In this document: piece by piece, positions 1 to 12,849 of the stretch
How positions within the stretch are numbered: the stretch's first letter is position 1
How the letters are laid out: every line of letters starts with the position of its first letter
DNA from: Pieris napi
Lineage: Eukaryota; Arthropoda; Insecta; Lepidoptera; Pieridae
DNA: 64,000 nt
NCBI RefSeq assembly: GCF_905475465.1
Contig: NC_062238.1
Span: 12,865,368 to 12,929,367, forward strand
Reading direction: 5' to 3'
Translations under genes and position numbers: made by a program
Notes under the pieces: model-generated
Told to the model about the DNA's origin: nothing
Database searches by the model: none
What the model saw: the letters and a program-made list of their open reading frames with translations, nothing else

Positions 1-62
1 AAATAAATTTACAAATTGTTCTATCATCTGTAATACAGCTTATTTCATGGCGTTTTCATAAG

Positions 63-330
63 CATACCATCCGTATCACCTCGACGTCCGTCGTTCCACA
101 ACTGAGCGTTTTTCAAGGCAGTTTTTGCTGCGCACCACCACTATGTGGAACCAGCTGCCCACTGAAGTATTTCCGAACCAATTCGACTTAGGGTCCTTCC
201 AAAAAAGAGTGTGCCAATTCTTAAACGACAACGCACTTGTAAGCCTTCTAGCAATGTAAATGTCCGCCCATGCGGTATCACTTAACATCAGATGAACCTC
301 TGGCCCGTTTGCCTACTATTACATAAAAAA
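63..330 (+). mobile_element. Jockey-like LINE, 3' end (copy J1)
   Basis: 5'-truncated non-LTR retrotransposon. The plus strand translates in fragments as YHPYHLDVRRSTTERFSRQF, then TTTMWNQLPTEVFPNQFDLG, the C-terminus of the reverse transcriptase ORF in a family common in moths and butterflies. The coding end is followed by a short untranslated tail (gcccgtttgcc) and a TTACATAAAAAA 3' end. The frame is interrupted, so this is a dead copy. The clade name Jockey is recognition by eye. Confidence 0.7.
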
Positions 331-881
331 ACTAACTAAAATATATGATTCTCGCGGCACCATCTCACACGCAGAAATCATATGTCCCAATTTATCATCA
401 AATACCACCATATCAGGTGTCTATTAAACTTTTTGTTTTATCTGGGAATATTTGTTTGGGAATAAATTAACAATAATTATTGTTATAAACAAGTTGTAAT
501 TTCAAGAACCCAAATAAGGACATTATCATATAATCTTCACGCGTGACACGTTTTCAAATTAGCTTTACAGTTTGGATAATACTTGTTGTTTCAGTACATG
601 TATAATTAAGGCATTAAGATCTCAACTTGTAAAGACGTCGAATGGCCTATTATTTTGAATAAAGACGCATTTTTGCACTGGATTTATCCAATTAGTGCGA
701 TGATTAAGACTACATATGATTTATACCTAGGTAGGTAACTGTGTATTTATAGTAGAATATTGTCGAATTAAATTTATTTCGTTTGAGGTTACATATAAAT
801 TTGTTTTTAAATAAAATTGTATAAAAATATCCGAAATACAGATAGATATATAATAATAAATACAAAAATATCTAATATATT
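331..881. other. AT-rich intron, nothing recognised
   Basis: No ORF, repeat family or splice-like exon was seen. Confidence 0.5.
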
Positions 882-1156
882 TAGCCTAGTGGCGTGCGTC
901 TCTATCCCTGAGATCGCAGGTTCGATCCCCGACTGTGCACAAGACTTTCTTTCTACGTGCGCATTTAACATTCGCTTGAAAGAAGAAGGAAAACATCGTG
1001 AGGAAACTGGCTTGCCCTAGACCCAAAAGTCGATGGCGTGTGTCAGGCACACGAGGCTGATCACCTACTTGCCTATTCGATTGACAAATGATAATGGGAC
1101 AGATAAAGAAATCTGAGTCCTAGACCTAAAAAGATTGTAGCGCCACTGATTTATTT
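882..1156 (+). mobile_element. tRNA-derived SINE, family A (copy A1)
   Basis: Family A has a tRNA-like head with an internal RNA polymerase III A box (tagcctagtgg) and B box (ggttcgatccc), a body with the landmarks catttaacattcgct, gaaaacatcgtgagg, gacccaaaa-gtcgatggcg and gctgatcacctacttgcc, and a 3' end reading gtagcgccactgatttattt. Here the head, body and tail are all present. Head: 882-940; tail ends near 1156. The short ORF at 817-1020 is just a read-through of this SINE. Confidence 0.85.
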
Positions 1157-2189
1157 AATTTTTAACTAATATATTATTTTTATTTCAATACTTTCTTATT
1201 TACAAACTAAATTTTTTAAACATTTAGAATAAGTACGATTTAAATTTACATGAAAAACTTCTACCAAACAGTTAAATCTAAAAAAAAACACAGGAATATA
1301 AAAAACTACTATCTTTATTTCAATAAGATATGAAACTCCAAACCACTAGTCGTTATTTATCTTACTTCCATAGTATTTTGTAGCCTAGCGTGAGTACCCT
1401 GAAGCCATGTGTATAATTATTATTTATTTATTGACACTTCGTTGCATATACATTAATATAGTACAATTGACATAATTAAATAAAAAGGAGAGCAACTGGC
1501 GGCCTTATCGCTTTCGAGCGATCTCTTCCAGGCAACCACTGTGAGAAAAAAAAAAGTATTAAATTACATAAGAAAGGCAAGAAGTGCAAAAATACATGTA
1601 TTACATTTAATTGTTTAGAAAAGGAAACTTATCAGGAACAAAAAACAAACTAAACTAATAAAGAATACATGAAAAAATAATAATAATAATAAAACGTAAT
1701 TAGTTGCTCATGAAACCAACATGACTTAATGTATGGCGTAGTGTCAGCAAAGTCACTAGTAATCTTAAACACTTGCAGAAATACAATCTCTTAGGACATT
1801 TGCTATTTGTTACATAATAAAAAAAATACTTACTGAAATTGAATAGCGTTTTAATTCAACATAATTTTTCGTGTCAATTATTCAAAATTCAAACGTACAA
1901 TAAAACTAGTTAATTGGGAGAACTTTTCTCATGAATTTTATTACGTTTCAAATTATTTTCTTAGGAATTAGGTCACGGTTTACTAGAATGTTGACTTTTT
2001 ACTTACAATTTTAGCCAACTTTAAGTATTTGCAATTTTATTTTTAATTTTAAATAACGTTATTATTTTTAGGTATTATTATTAGTAAACTGAATTGACCG
2101 CAAATAACTCCTCTTTGGTAAGGAATTCCAAATTCAATTTTTTACAGCTATTATTTTACTCGTGCATTTTTTTTTAAGTATATATAGTA
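1157..2189. other. AT-rich intron, nothing recognised apart from a short (TAA)n
   Basis: A GC-richer patch at 1495-1545 (ggcggccttatcgctttcga) may be an old repeat edge; it could not be assigned. Confidence 0.45.
1676..1691 (+). repeat. (TAA)n microsatellite, short
   Basis: About five TAA units inside unassigned AT-rich intron. Confidence 0.7.
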
Positions 2190-2432
2190 AATTTATCAAT
2201 AAAGCTTTTTATAAATTTGACAAATATTTAAATGATCCTAATCCTTGGTATTGATTTGCTCCAGTTCAAACAATTTGTATTACTCAAAACTTAGCGAATA
2301 AAACGAGTGGCGGAAAGTTTCTTGCCAGTTCTTCATCCCCGCTATACGCCCTTGACTTGCGAACTGGTAGTAAATGTAAATTTAGAATTAATTTTTACCT
2401 ATATGAATAAAGTTATTTTGAGTTTGAGTTTG
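2190..2432 (+). repeat. LINE-3'-end-like repeat, family E (E1)
   Basis: Landmarks ataaatttgacaaatattta, gagtggcggaaagtttcttg, cttgacttgcgaactggtag and a (TTTGAG)n tail at its end. A short tandem tail like this is usual where a LINE-type 3' end was reverse transcribed. No coding part is visible. Confidence 0.6.
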
Positions 2433-2518
2433 TAATAGGTATTTTTATATAGTAGACGAACTAGCTAATAAAACATTACTCTTCCACACTTGAATGATTC
2501 AAAAATACAAATATACAG

Positions 2519-2660
2519 AAAAGGTGTTAAACTAACAAGGCGACCGTTTAATTCCGGATCCGTGGCTCGTATTTGCTCTGAATCCAGTCGTCTGGAAGAA
2601 CTTAGGGACTGTTTGAAGAGCGGTCACGCGAACACGTCACCAGAGTACTTTGATCTGTAA
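2519..2660 (+). other. Possible unrecognised coding exon or old element, plus strand
   Basis: An open frame runs from before 2496 to a stop at 2658-2660. After an acceptor-like atatacag at 2511-2518 it reads KGVKLTRRPFNSGSVARICS, then ESSRLEELRDCLKSGHANTS and PEYFDL. Codon choice and GC content (about half) are unlike the AT-rich flanks. I do not recognise the peptide. It could be a terminal exon of a plus-strand gene, a LINE tail, or chance. Confidence 0.2.
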
Positions 2661-2811
2661 TCTTATTTGTAAGATGTTTTTGTTTGAGAACCTTGGAGAT
2701 CAAATAGAGAGCTTGTAAGTTGAGGTTAAGCATTCATGTTATTGCGGAGGCAATGATGAATCCTTTAGGGCGTTGTAAGTAATTCAGACAACACTTATAA
2801 TAACCATACGT

Positions 2812-3050
2812 ATAAATTCCACGCTCACCTCGTCTGGCGTTCCACGACAGAGAAATTTTAAGACACTTCTTGACACGCCCATTCACATTAAAACCAACTG
2901 CCAATCAGAAATTTCCAAATACAACTTAGGAGCCTACAAGAGTAGAACGAGGCATGGTCAGCAATGCGGCAAGCCTGCTGATTTTGCAGTGTCCATGGGT
3001 GGTAATAAGCATTTAAATCCAAGTGATACTTCCTGTCCCATAAAAATATA
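2812..3050 (+). mobile_element. Degenerate Jockey-like LINE tail (J2)
   Basis: Diverged relative of the copy at 63-330, recognisable by its order of landmarks: cacctcgtctggcgttccac, then aaccaactgccaatcagaaatt, then the 'tccaaatacaacttaggagcc' block. It carries many substitutions and indels, so it is an old insertion. Confidence 0.45.
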
Positions 3051-3171
3051 TAGTTACATTACAAACTATACGTAAAAACATCAGGTTGTTCTACACCTTT
3101 ACGTTGTGATTCATTTACGGATGTTGCTTATGATATTTAGATCTCATTTCTTTATTTATCAACCTGTCGAG

Positions 3172-3345
3172 AGATAGGAGGTTGAAATGGAGACAAATTA
3201 TTACAGAATGGCAACCACGAGATGGAGAAAGGAAAAGAGGAAGACAGAGAAAGAGAATAGGAGGCAGTACTTGAACAAGAAGAGCTAATATTAGAAAAGC
3301 AGCTGGAAGAAGCCTATGTGTCACAGGACACGCTGATCACCAAAA
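3172..3345 (+). mobile_element. LINE reverse transcriptase C-terminal fragment (WxPRDGxRxRGRQ type)
   Basis: Reads ITEWQPRDGERKRGRQRKRI, and a frameshifted 'AAGRSLCVTGHADHQNR' follows. This basic block ends the reverse transcriptase ORF in a LINE family widespread in insects. The opposite-strand 69-aa ORF here is a shadow. Confidence 0.55.
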
Positions 3346-4949
3346 CCGGAACATCTGATGTATTAGATTAAGTTAGGTCATGTAACTAAAACAAATGTTT
3401 ATATAATATATTAAACGAGGTGTCAGAAATAAGGGTAATTAATAATAATATTTATTAATAAAACCTTGCCATTCTCGGCACACTGATTGCTACAAGAAAA
3501 ATAAAATACAATATTTAATGCCACAAATACTTATAGGCAAACATAACAAACACGAAAATAATAAAGAAAAATTAAAACTAAGGGAAAATGTATTTTAAAG
3601 TGTGAGGGGAGCAACTATGGATATCCAGATCTTGAAATTTTGTTTTCTTAAATTCAAAGCATTACCAAAATTGCACAATTTATCTTGACTTGTTATAGAA
3701 CGGCCGTTGCATCATCACATCAGCCTTTATCTCCGGATATCCAATTGGATGGTAAATTTACCAATAGGTTGCACTATATCTTATGTCAAAGCCATATTGT
3801 TATTGCGAGGGCAGATTGTCACCGGGTGTAAGCCACCCAAGCGTGAAAGCCGGCAAGCTGGCCCAATATTCGACACCTAACTATGTGGTACATAAACAAA
3901 TGTTGGCACAGATATGACGTCATGGATTAATGTTAAACATACTGTTCAATTATTCCTTATAAAGCTTTTGTGTGAATTTTGAATGCAACATTTTTATCAG
4001 AAATAAACATCCTTATTAAAAAAATTTAAAAATAAAGTTTAGTTCTACAACTTTGGAGCACCAAATTATGAACTAAACTTACTTAGCTTATTCTTAAGTT
4101 GATGGTCTTTGCTGCCTAATGGCCTATTTGCCCTATTGGGTTTAGGGTAGTTTTTTAAACACATATGTCTTATGCCGGGAATCGATTCGAGACAAACGCA
4201 ATATGTATTTTTTTGGGACAGGAGTTGCCTCCTGTTCAAGCAGATTATCAAAACAGGTTTTGAATAATGTACTAACCGCCGCCCATGGGCGCATGCAACG
4301 CCGGGGTCTTACGACTTGTGCCCCGAAGTCATATTAGTTAACAACTACGCCACTGAGGTGTGAAGTTGGCTTCCCTGTTAACCAAGTAATGGATGGGCAA
4401 GAAGATCGATCAGTTACAACTTATTTCACTGTTTAAGAAAGAATATCTGGGTGACATTTTTAAATAAATAAATAAAATACACCCCCGAAATGACAAAATA
4501 TGTCAAAAGTACTAAGAATATAATAAAACGATATTTTATTTAAATATTAATAAGATTATTCCGACATTATGCAAGCTTAAATTGTGGTGAATTTGCGATA
4601 ATTGAACGCGTTCTATCTCGGTGGTGAATTTATTAATTGACGGAAATAATATACATATATATTACGTATAAATTGATAATATATTTCTATTAAATAAACA
4701 AGCTTAACAGAGATATAGTAAACAAATTTCAGTGCAGTATTCCCACGGGGGCGATCACGAAAAGCTCTGGCGAGCGTCTTGTAAAATAATCTGCCAGATA
4801 AGGAAATTGGATCCCTTACCCATGATTGAATTTTTGTTTTAAAACTATTTAGAAAATGCAAATAATGCTATATACTCTGATCAATTTATTTGATGGTAAA
4901 ATATTTCAGTAATATTTTAAAACATCCTATACTGGAAATATTTGTTCAT
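3346..4949. other. Unassigned intron
   Basis: Mostly AT-rich. 3700-3890 is GC-richer (caccgggtgtaagccaccca) and 4265-4370 has a tRNA-like reverse pattern (gttaacaactacgccactga), perhaps the head of an old SINE. The minus-strand frame at 4613-4861 has no recognisable motif. Confidence 0.4.
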
Positions 4950-5490
4950 GGCAACAGGGGGCAAACGGACAGGAGGCTCACTTAATGCCACAGGGCGTGC
5001 TGTGTATTACCGTACTTTTAATAATTGGTACGTTCTTATCTTGTAGGAACCTAAGGCATATTGGTTCGATAATACCTGGACGGGCAGTTGGTGCAACAAA
5101 GCGGTGGTGCGTGGCAAAATATGCCTTAAAAACGATCAGTTGAGGAACGACAGACGTCCAGGTGATTTGAGTGTAATTTCATATTCTACCTCGACGTGCG
5201 ATGATGAAACTCAGCTGCAGGTCCGAACAACTCCTCTTAACACTCTCCATGACAAAGACAGTTGAAGATGAGAGAGACCCAAGATCTCTGCGCAACGCCA
5301 TGGGATCATGCCGCTCACAAAGTGACTGGATATCGTTGACGATTGGAGCTTGTACTGGAGAGCTCGGGCCTTAAGGTGAAAACAGTACACTATGGGGGGG
5401 CCGAATTTTCGCTTTAAAAAGTTGCATACGGTGGCCCGGAATGAAAGTACCATCTCGCCTTGCTGAGCACACCAAGCTTCTTAGAGGCTT
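4950..5490 (-). mobile_element. Jockey-like LINE with part of the reverse transcriptase C-terminal region (J3)
   Basis: The longest copy of this LINE family here. On the minus strand it begins with a frame reading ASKKLGVLSKAR, passes frameshifted remnants of the block that reads like 'DPLALRRDVAS...YHGECSEELF' in intact relatives, then FHHRTSR, the LDVRRS region and the WNQLP region, and ends in the short 3' tail. Several frameshifts and stops show it is non-functional. The piece 5211-5453 looks like a small ORF but is only an out-of-frame remnant. Confidence 0.65.
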
Positions 5491-6921
5491 TAATTTAATT
5501 AAGCCTTTCTTTCCATGACCGCGAACTTGTAATAATAATGCAAATGGTAATTGTTACAATTGAGCCTCAAACTGGCCAAAAACTAAAGAAATAAAATAAC
5601 TATTTCACGTACAATCTATATTTTTTTTATTTATTATCACGCCTTTTCCTTAAGGGGTAATCAGAGACCACAATTTCAACTACGGTCCTGACATACCTCT
5701 CTCGCTTCATCCACATTCATGACATTCAGCATGCATGCTCGTCGGTTATGGGTACTTTAAATATATACTATATTTACCACATTATTCGAAATAACTAAAT
5801 CTGCGAGAAACAAATACGAACAAGTACTTCAGTGGAAGATTATCCAAAACCCACCTCTAGCCTACAAGAACAACCAACAACAAATATATCAAAATTAATT
5901 GCAAAATGTAACAAAAAATTTACTGTTATTAAACTATTATAAGACCGGTAAACTACCTATGTATAAATATTTTTGTCATGATCAAGAATAACAGTATCAA
6001 AAGGCACTAATCCGTATTCTGATACGCCTGAGATTGTAATTAAAATCTACTGAAGACGTTTTAAATTCTATACTGCTTACATTTCAAATCCTTTGAGTTT
6101 TTCAACAAAGCCAGCTTTCATGGAGGTGCTTTACTCTCGAAGCAAGAGCTTGAAAACCGGTTTATAGTTAATTAGTAGGATCTTTTCGGTTTAAAATGTT
6201 CATACAATTATTATTTCAATAAAAAAAATTTGAATAGAAGCAGAATCAGCACTGTTACGCCAAACTTTGCTTTCTCTTAAATGTAACTTTCTTCTTTTTC
6301 CTGAGGTGCCTCTCCCACTGAAAGTCGGCAGTCAATCTCCAAAACCTCACCTTTTGGTTATTGACAATCTAAACAGTTGTTCACAGATTTGAACCCTGAA
6401 CACTCTTTTGTTCTACAGCCAAGATATTTTGTGCCTACCTGGTTAGCGTTTACCCGCAATTGTGCCCATCCTTATAGTCTGCAAGTCGATTCTGGTGGTT
6501 ATAGCGGTTGTGGCCAAGATATGGGACTTTTCTCTGCTTGATGGTACACACAAGTTTCACTTTTTAAACAACCTTTATATTTTTGTCTATTGATCCGTAG
6601 CGTTCTACGATAAGTTCACATCTCAAAGGCCACGAACGTGATTTTTATGTAGGTTTTTGGTCCAAGCCTCACACCCTACATGTCGCCAAATATAACATTA
6701 CCTAGTATTACATTTAAGAATTGGATTAAGATCATAGAAGCGGTTTGTCAGAATGAAAAAGAGGAGGCCCGCGCCTTTGCGAAGTGTATTTCTTTTTCCC
6801 ATTTCCAGTTTTTATAATTATGTAACATATGTTGTGATACAAGCAAACAAAGCTGTTATAAAGCTTAGTTAAAAAGTGTAATTAAATTAACTAGTTCTTA
6901 TTAATAAAATAAAATAATAAT
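5491..6921. other. Unassigned intron with possible old LINE pieces
   Basis: 6280-6700 has GC-richer blocks (cctgaggtgcctctcccact, ttggtccaagcctcacaccc) of the kind found in decayed retrotransposons, but no readable motif. The rest is plain AT-rich DNA. Confidence 0.35.
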
Positions 6922-7130
6922 AAATCAGCGCCGCTACAAACATTTTTGGTCTGCGTCTCAGTTTTTATATCTATTTCATGATCATTTGTTAATCTATCTA
7001 GTAAAAATATAGGTGATCAGCCTCCTGTGCCTTAGTAAACGCCGTTGGGTCTAAGGCAAGCCGGTATCCTCACGATGTTCCCCTTCGCCGTGAGAGTGAA
7101 TGTTAAATGCGCATATAGAAAGAAGTTCTA
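6922..7130 (-). mobile_element. SINE family A, headless copy (A2)
   Basis: Minus-strand copy with tail (gcgccgctacaaacat), 'gatcagcctcctgtgcc' and 'aatgttaaatgcgcatatag' blocks. The tRNA-like head is missing, so it is 5'-truncated. Confidence 0.75.
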
Positions 7131-10100
7131 ATTAATAGGAAGTTAAAAGCAATAGTTACACACTTCTCAAGAATAATCAAAAATATTGTATGTGAAATAA
7201 CAGTACCATAAAAGTGTATATAAACTATAACCGCAACCGAACCAGTTCTGAAATCCGATCTAGTACTTCACCAAATCCTTCTAATGACTTTGAAACAAAT
7301 TACTTCAACAAAAGAGGCAGTTAATTTCTTATTACTCAACGAAATTATTCCATTTTCTCCATCTTTGATATAATCTATTTAATTAAAAAATCTGTTTTAG
7401 TTTTTGCAACAGCGAATTCAAGTACTACTTATAGCCTTTTATACTTTTTATTAAAGCTGAGACTTTAAACAGTTAGTTATATATAAATACCATTTTCTCT
7501 ATATTATATTATGCGAAAAACTGTCGTTGAAATGTAAAATATGTATGTTTTTTTTATTGTCTAAATTCACATCATTTTTATAATAAATAACTTTAATATT
7601 AAAATTTAATCAACACGTAAATTCAACAATATATACACGCCTGTTTCACGTTTGATGGTCCTGTTGGCAGATTGTGTCGGATTTACAATAAAACTTTGAT
7701 GAAAAATGACTCAGTGGTCATTTTTAGCTATTCCATGGAGACATATCGCCGAGTCGTTTGCTGTGATAATTATTTGCTATTATTATTTTCTTTATTCCTA
7801 AATAATTATGTATTTACAGTGTATATTCGCGGATGCTTGGTGGACCCAAGCGACTTCAATACAAAGAGTCCCCTCGTGGGTTGTGTAATGCGATAGTGCG
7901 GGCTACTTAATTGTGAGGAAATTGCATGGATCTTGTTGGCGCTGCGCCTTCTTAGGTTCTCGTGTTATTTTCACACATATCTATAACATATATTCATAAA
8001 TATCTAATTGCCATTATTTTAACGTATGTGACGTTTGAGAGCAAAAATAAAATAAACTGTAAAATAAATTCGATATTTATTTTTTGATAACCAAGTCGAG
8101 AACTTTTATCTTGAATAATATATTTTTGTTTTGTCTATACAAAACAACGATGCACTTTGAATAGAACAACAGTAATACCAGCAACACTATCAAAGTCCTA
8201 ATACGATTCTAATGAGATCGACTAATGCAATCTTCCAGGTGGCAGCTAAATTTCACAGCAATTGAATCTATAAATAACGTTGCTTTCGCCATGATTAGAT
8301 TTCGGCACAAATTTAATCCCGTAATGTTGGTGGATTCAATCGGTTGCGATGACGCGGCAAGAGTGGATCTATTATGCTCCATGATATCGGCTTACGCGAT
8401 TTTGAAAGTGATACCAAGACCTGGGGCAAGAAATAATATATAGCTATATTCATGTTCCTTTTCACTGAAAATCCGTGGTCCACACTAGCCAGAGTGTTTA
8501 CAGCGAGCGTACTGTGTGAGGCCAAATTAACACTTCGTACTATATCTTTTTTTATTTTTAGTTTTATCTTTCTTTGTTAATGCGTTAATTTGTCTTAATA
8601 AATGTCTCATTCATCTTCTTTTCTTCAACTACAGGCGTAAACCAACAATCCCACATGAACTGGCAGTAAACGTTAATTTGAATCATTAAAAAGTATATTC
8701 TAATGTCAAAATTAAATGGCTGATGCAAACAATATAAAATGTATCTTCAATAATTCTGGTGGTGCTTTCTAGTAATTGATCAGGTTCTCATTTGTTGCTT
8801 TGTCCGCATTTGGTCTCGTTTGCCTTCTTGTCGTTAGAAGTAAATATTTCTATCGTTCATTGTCACATACTGTCCATGGAAATGTTGATTTGAAGTACCT
8901 TTTTTTTGAAATAAGAGAAATAAAACTGTCAGAGTTCCTAACTCTAATTATATTAACGGACGATGAATAAAATTTTGATTAAACATGTCAATGCATACTT
9001 AACTAAACCCGAATTCTGCATATAGTATACAATCTAAAATATATATTATAGAGGCACTATCAAGCCTCCATCACACAACTTAATCATGGGATGTACGAAC
9101 ATTCAATCGATTGTGATGACGAGACATACTGAGTACTTTGTGGCCCAAGTTACAAGACAAGAAATGTGTACAAATGAAACTTATATTATGTGATTAATCT
9201 AATGGTTAGTTTGGCAAGTTTTTACACATTCAGTAAGAATCTTGTTTGCTTACATAAGAATGGTAATAGATACTATGCTTTGCCTTATAAAAAATATATG
9301 TAATACCTTTTTTTTAAGATTTAAAATATATTATATGCATTTTTTCAATTTATATATACGGTCATAAGTCATGAGATACTGTTATAAATTAAGTACATAC
9401 CTATTAAGTGTTTAAAGATCGCTAAAATTTCACCAATTTCCAATAAACGAAATCCATTTTAATTAAAGATCCAGCAACTTGAGTTCCATATAACAAGATA
9501 TTTCTTCCAATAACGAAATAATAATCTCTAAATATAATGTCTCAAGTTAATTACATACCGGTCCGAAACACGACATAATCCAACCCGTTTGTCAAGGGAA
9601 AACCTTTCTTATTAGCCCGACGCCTTGGGATAATCGCCTGTAATTGCCTGACAAGGAGTCTCCTCTTGGATTACTTTTTCCTCTCATGAGGTTTTAAGGA
9701 CTGTCATTTGGATCTTTTAAAATTTTAAAAACAACAATTTAATAGGATTTTTGTGGAAAAGGATGTACCAGAGCTGAATGCATGGACGTATTAATACTTA
9801 CAACAGTCGACAGCACTATTTTTTTTCTATGATATCATCATGTCAGTAGACACACTAGAATAGACACAAGTATAATATATTGTTGTTTTAATATGAATAA
9901 AACGGAAAATCTTATTTAAAATCCATGCTTTGTATACGTCAATATGAAGAATACTTTTGTATGAAACTAGCTGTGTTCTGCAGTTCCACCTGCATTCAAT
10001 TAATTAATGTTAAATAAGATTTTTTGTCAGACATAATATGGTATCACGGACTTGTTAGATATTAATGTGTTGTATAAAACTGTAGTACATTACTTTGCTC

Positions 10101-10200
10101 TATTATTAGCGTTGGTACGAGATTAAGGAATCTTTATTGGTGTTTTCCACACCTTGGGTTACATCCTAATGTCATGAAAAACCCTTTTTTTAAATATTCT
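7131..10200. other. Long unassigned intron
   Basis: Three unique GC-richer patches: 7800-7960, 8225-8440 and 9560-9700. Each has short open frames but no splice-consistent exon or known motif. They could be regulatory or old repeats. Confidence 0.4.
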
Positions 10201-10335
10201 ATAGGCTATGTTCATCAGGGATAACGTAAGGTTCTAGCGGTGACAGAACCTTTCAAATCGGTTCAGTAGTTTTGGAGCCTACTCAATGAAAACAAAGATA
10301 TGTTTTCTCTTCTTTCAAAGATTAGTGTAGATAAC
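10201..10335 (-). mobile_element. Helitron type b-like fragment (Hb6)
   Basis: Block ggctatgttcatcagggata followed by aaatcggttcagtagttttg, the order seen in this kind of element. No termini. Confidence 0.4.
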
Positions 10336-10845
10336 TAGCAGGTTCCTTCAAAATAAATGCGTTAACAATTTCCCAGACTTTGGTAAACAGTTATTGACAT
10401 ACAAGATATAGAATTCTTTACATTCAATTTCAAATTCAATACATTTTCAGTATATGAGACAAAGTTTCATAGACCACAAAGCAAGCGTCATACAAAATTC
10501 GTGCAATATTCAAATGGGAACAAAAACTAGTGTGCTGTGCATTTCTCGAGCGCTCCACAAATACAAGTTGCCAGCTGCTTGTTCAGTGAGCATGATTTTA
10601 AAGGTTTCTTGGATAGTCGCTTATGTGAGGTTAGAAGACGCAATAAATGCTAAATGTGTTTGTTTTGCTAAGTATGGTGCAAAGAAGTTGTCTTGCAAGA
10701 AATAAATATGAATAAATGTAACACCTATGTTGTATGAAACTACTACAATTAGGTAGAACAGCAAAATTATATAAGGGATAAGTTTTGTGCCATGAAGCCG
10801 CCGTTATTTTGGGTAAGTAAATTAAATTTGATTTTTAATTTTTAA

Positions 10846-10997
10846 GGAACCAGCTACCCGCTGACGTATTTCCGATCCAATTCGACTTAGGGTCCTTCAA
10901 GAAAAGAGCGTACGAATTCTTAAAAGGCCGGCAACGCACTCGCGAGCCCTCTGGCATTGAGAGTGTCTATAAGATGAGCCTCTTGCCAAAAAAAAAA
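10846..10997 (+). mobile_element. Jockey-like LINE 3' fragment (J4)
   Basis: 5'-truncated copy starting at the 'ggaaccagctacccgctgac' block, through the aaaagagcgtac and ccggcaacgcactcgcgag blocks, ending in an A-run. Well conserved, so relatively young. Confidence 0.65.
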
Positions 10998-11420
10998 CAA
11001 AATGCTGACTCAAAAGCAGCTAAGTAGAATATAGCTTTCTCAAACTGTATATATTTGAAAAGTCCATGAATATATTTTCAAATGGTCACCTCTCTTGCAT
11101 TTGCTAGTGTTTTTATGAATAATATATAAGTTGTTTCTTGCAAGACCAGTATTAATGTAACAAGCAGGTTGCAGTTTTGTTTCAAGGAAACGTGTCGGCG
11201 ATGGCAGAGAAATACTTATTTTTCAGGCGTAATGGAAAGGAGAAAATTGTGCTTTTTCTTGCTCACAGTATATTTTTGTTTTTACATTTCCATTTAAATG
11301 AGATTTGTAAATGTAAAATTCATTACCATAATTTTTGAAATGTTTAATAATTCTGTACATATACTGTGATATGATTCTGAAAATCTTCTGTTATACAGTA
11401 CAGTAGTCATTTCTAGCGCC

Positions 11421-11595
11421 TTTTTTATATTAACCATGGGGCAAACAGGCAGGAGGTGATGTTAAGTGATACCACCCATGGATAAACTCAATGTTAGAGG
11501 GCTTGCGAGTGCGTTGCCGGCCTATTAGCAATTGGTACGCTCTTCTCTTGAAGGATCCTAAGTCCAATTGGTTCGAAAATACTTCAGTGGGCAGC
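11421..11595 (-). mobile_element. Jockey-like LINE 3' fragment (J5)
   Basis: Minus-strand copy beginning in the plus sense with a T-run (the LINE A-tail), then ggggcaaacaggcaggagg, gggcttgcgagtgcgttgcc, and ending at ttcagtgggcagc. 5'-truncated. Confidence 0.65.
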
Positions 11596-12849
11596 CTGAA
11601 AATCACAGCTAACACTTTCCTTTTGTAACCGACACACATCGCACAATGCATTGAAATCACGATATATTAACGGACATTTTAAATTATCCGCCGAGTGAAC
11701 TGACAAAAGGTTTGCTTTTTGTCAGTTGTCAGTTGTCGTACTTATTTGTAATTCTTTTCTCTGTATGTAGGTGTGTGTGAAGATGTAAAAGAGGTGTTAA
11801 TATTGGGGGCAACTTATTTGGTTAAATAAATAATTTTGAATCTCGTTTCTTATTATATATTTAGTGATTTAATAGTTTGGTCTCACGTAAAAATAGTCTC
11901 ACAAACAAGGCGAGCCTGGTAGCCAAACCCGTCCGTTTTTGGACCAAATCCAGAACATCTAAAAAGGTCAGATATTCCCATTACAGACAAACCTGTAAAA
12001 TGATTATAACAGTTAAAGAAGCTAGAGAGATGTGCTATTCGGAAGTATATAGATTACTAGCCGTTTCGCGCCCGCTTTGCTGGACGAATTAAAATAAATT
12101 TTATGTTTCATTATTTTATTTTTTTCATATTTTTATTATTCTTCTTTTTAACTTCCCGCTAAGAAAATTGAAATATTTCGAAAATCGTGTTTTTAACAGA
12201 TGTTGACGTTTAGAGGTTCTAGGAAGCCTCCCCGAATGTTTCCGCGGTGAAGTCCGTATGGATAAATTTTCATAAAAGTAAAACAGCAATAAAAAAATGA
12301 AGGAACGTTGGAATTTACGTTGCCATAAACCATATAGGAAAAATTTCGCATCGAATGGTGGTAGTTTCATGTCGATACGATCAGTGGTTTAGGCGTGATT
12401 GAGCCTCAAACGAAGACCATTTTCATTATATATATATAGATTATGACGGATAATGTTTATGAAAAAAAATGTGGCGACTACATGAGAATGAAACAGGTGT
12501 TGGAAACACGCGATCTCATGTTGAATAAATAATACCCTAAACAATCTTTTGCTTAAACTGAAATTACGTTGTAAATCATATTCATGTTTAAAGAACTTTA
12601 TTCTCATTAATAATTAAAATTTCACGAGAACTTAATTATAATGCCTATTGCATCTCGCCATCGGACATGTGTAAATTTAGCCGTATTAAATTTATCAAGT
12701 ACATCCTCAAAGTTTGTAGACCCAGACATCTCTCAGGCACATAGATACTATCACCGACTTGCCTGTAACTAAAACTATTAAAGGAAAAAGATAAATAATT
12801 ATGCAAACAAAATCATTGAGTGTTTAGTGCTATTCCAATTTATATATAA
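11596..12849. other. Unassigned intron
   Basis: Contains a phrase typical of type b Helitron ends at 12057-12085 (ctagccgtttcgcgcccgct) and a tandem gtcagttgtcagttgtc at 11726-11742; otherwise AT-rich with chance frames. Confidence 0.4.

Noticed and set aside
882..945. Candidate tRNA genes at SINE heads (A and B boxes present)
   Set aside because: Each is joined to the SINE body, and arms do not form a proper cloverleaf; these are tRNA-derived SINE heads.
7826..7910. Segment after a tttacag acceptor-like site on the plus strand (one frame reads SRMLGGPKRLQYKESPRGLC)
   Set aside because: Short, unrecognised, and two other frames are equally open; kept only as part of an unassigned intron.
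9553..9660. GC-richer block preceded by acatac that resembled an exon with a GTATGT donor on the minus strand
   Set aside because: All minus-strand frames contain stops within the block and no acceptor of quality is seen.
10794..10820. ATGAAGCCGCCGTTATTTTGG followed by GTAAGT on the plus strand, resembling a first coding exon
   Set aside because: Only seven codons, no supporting promoter or downstream exon, and opposite strand to the only supported gene; likely chance.
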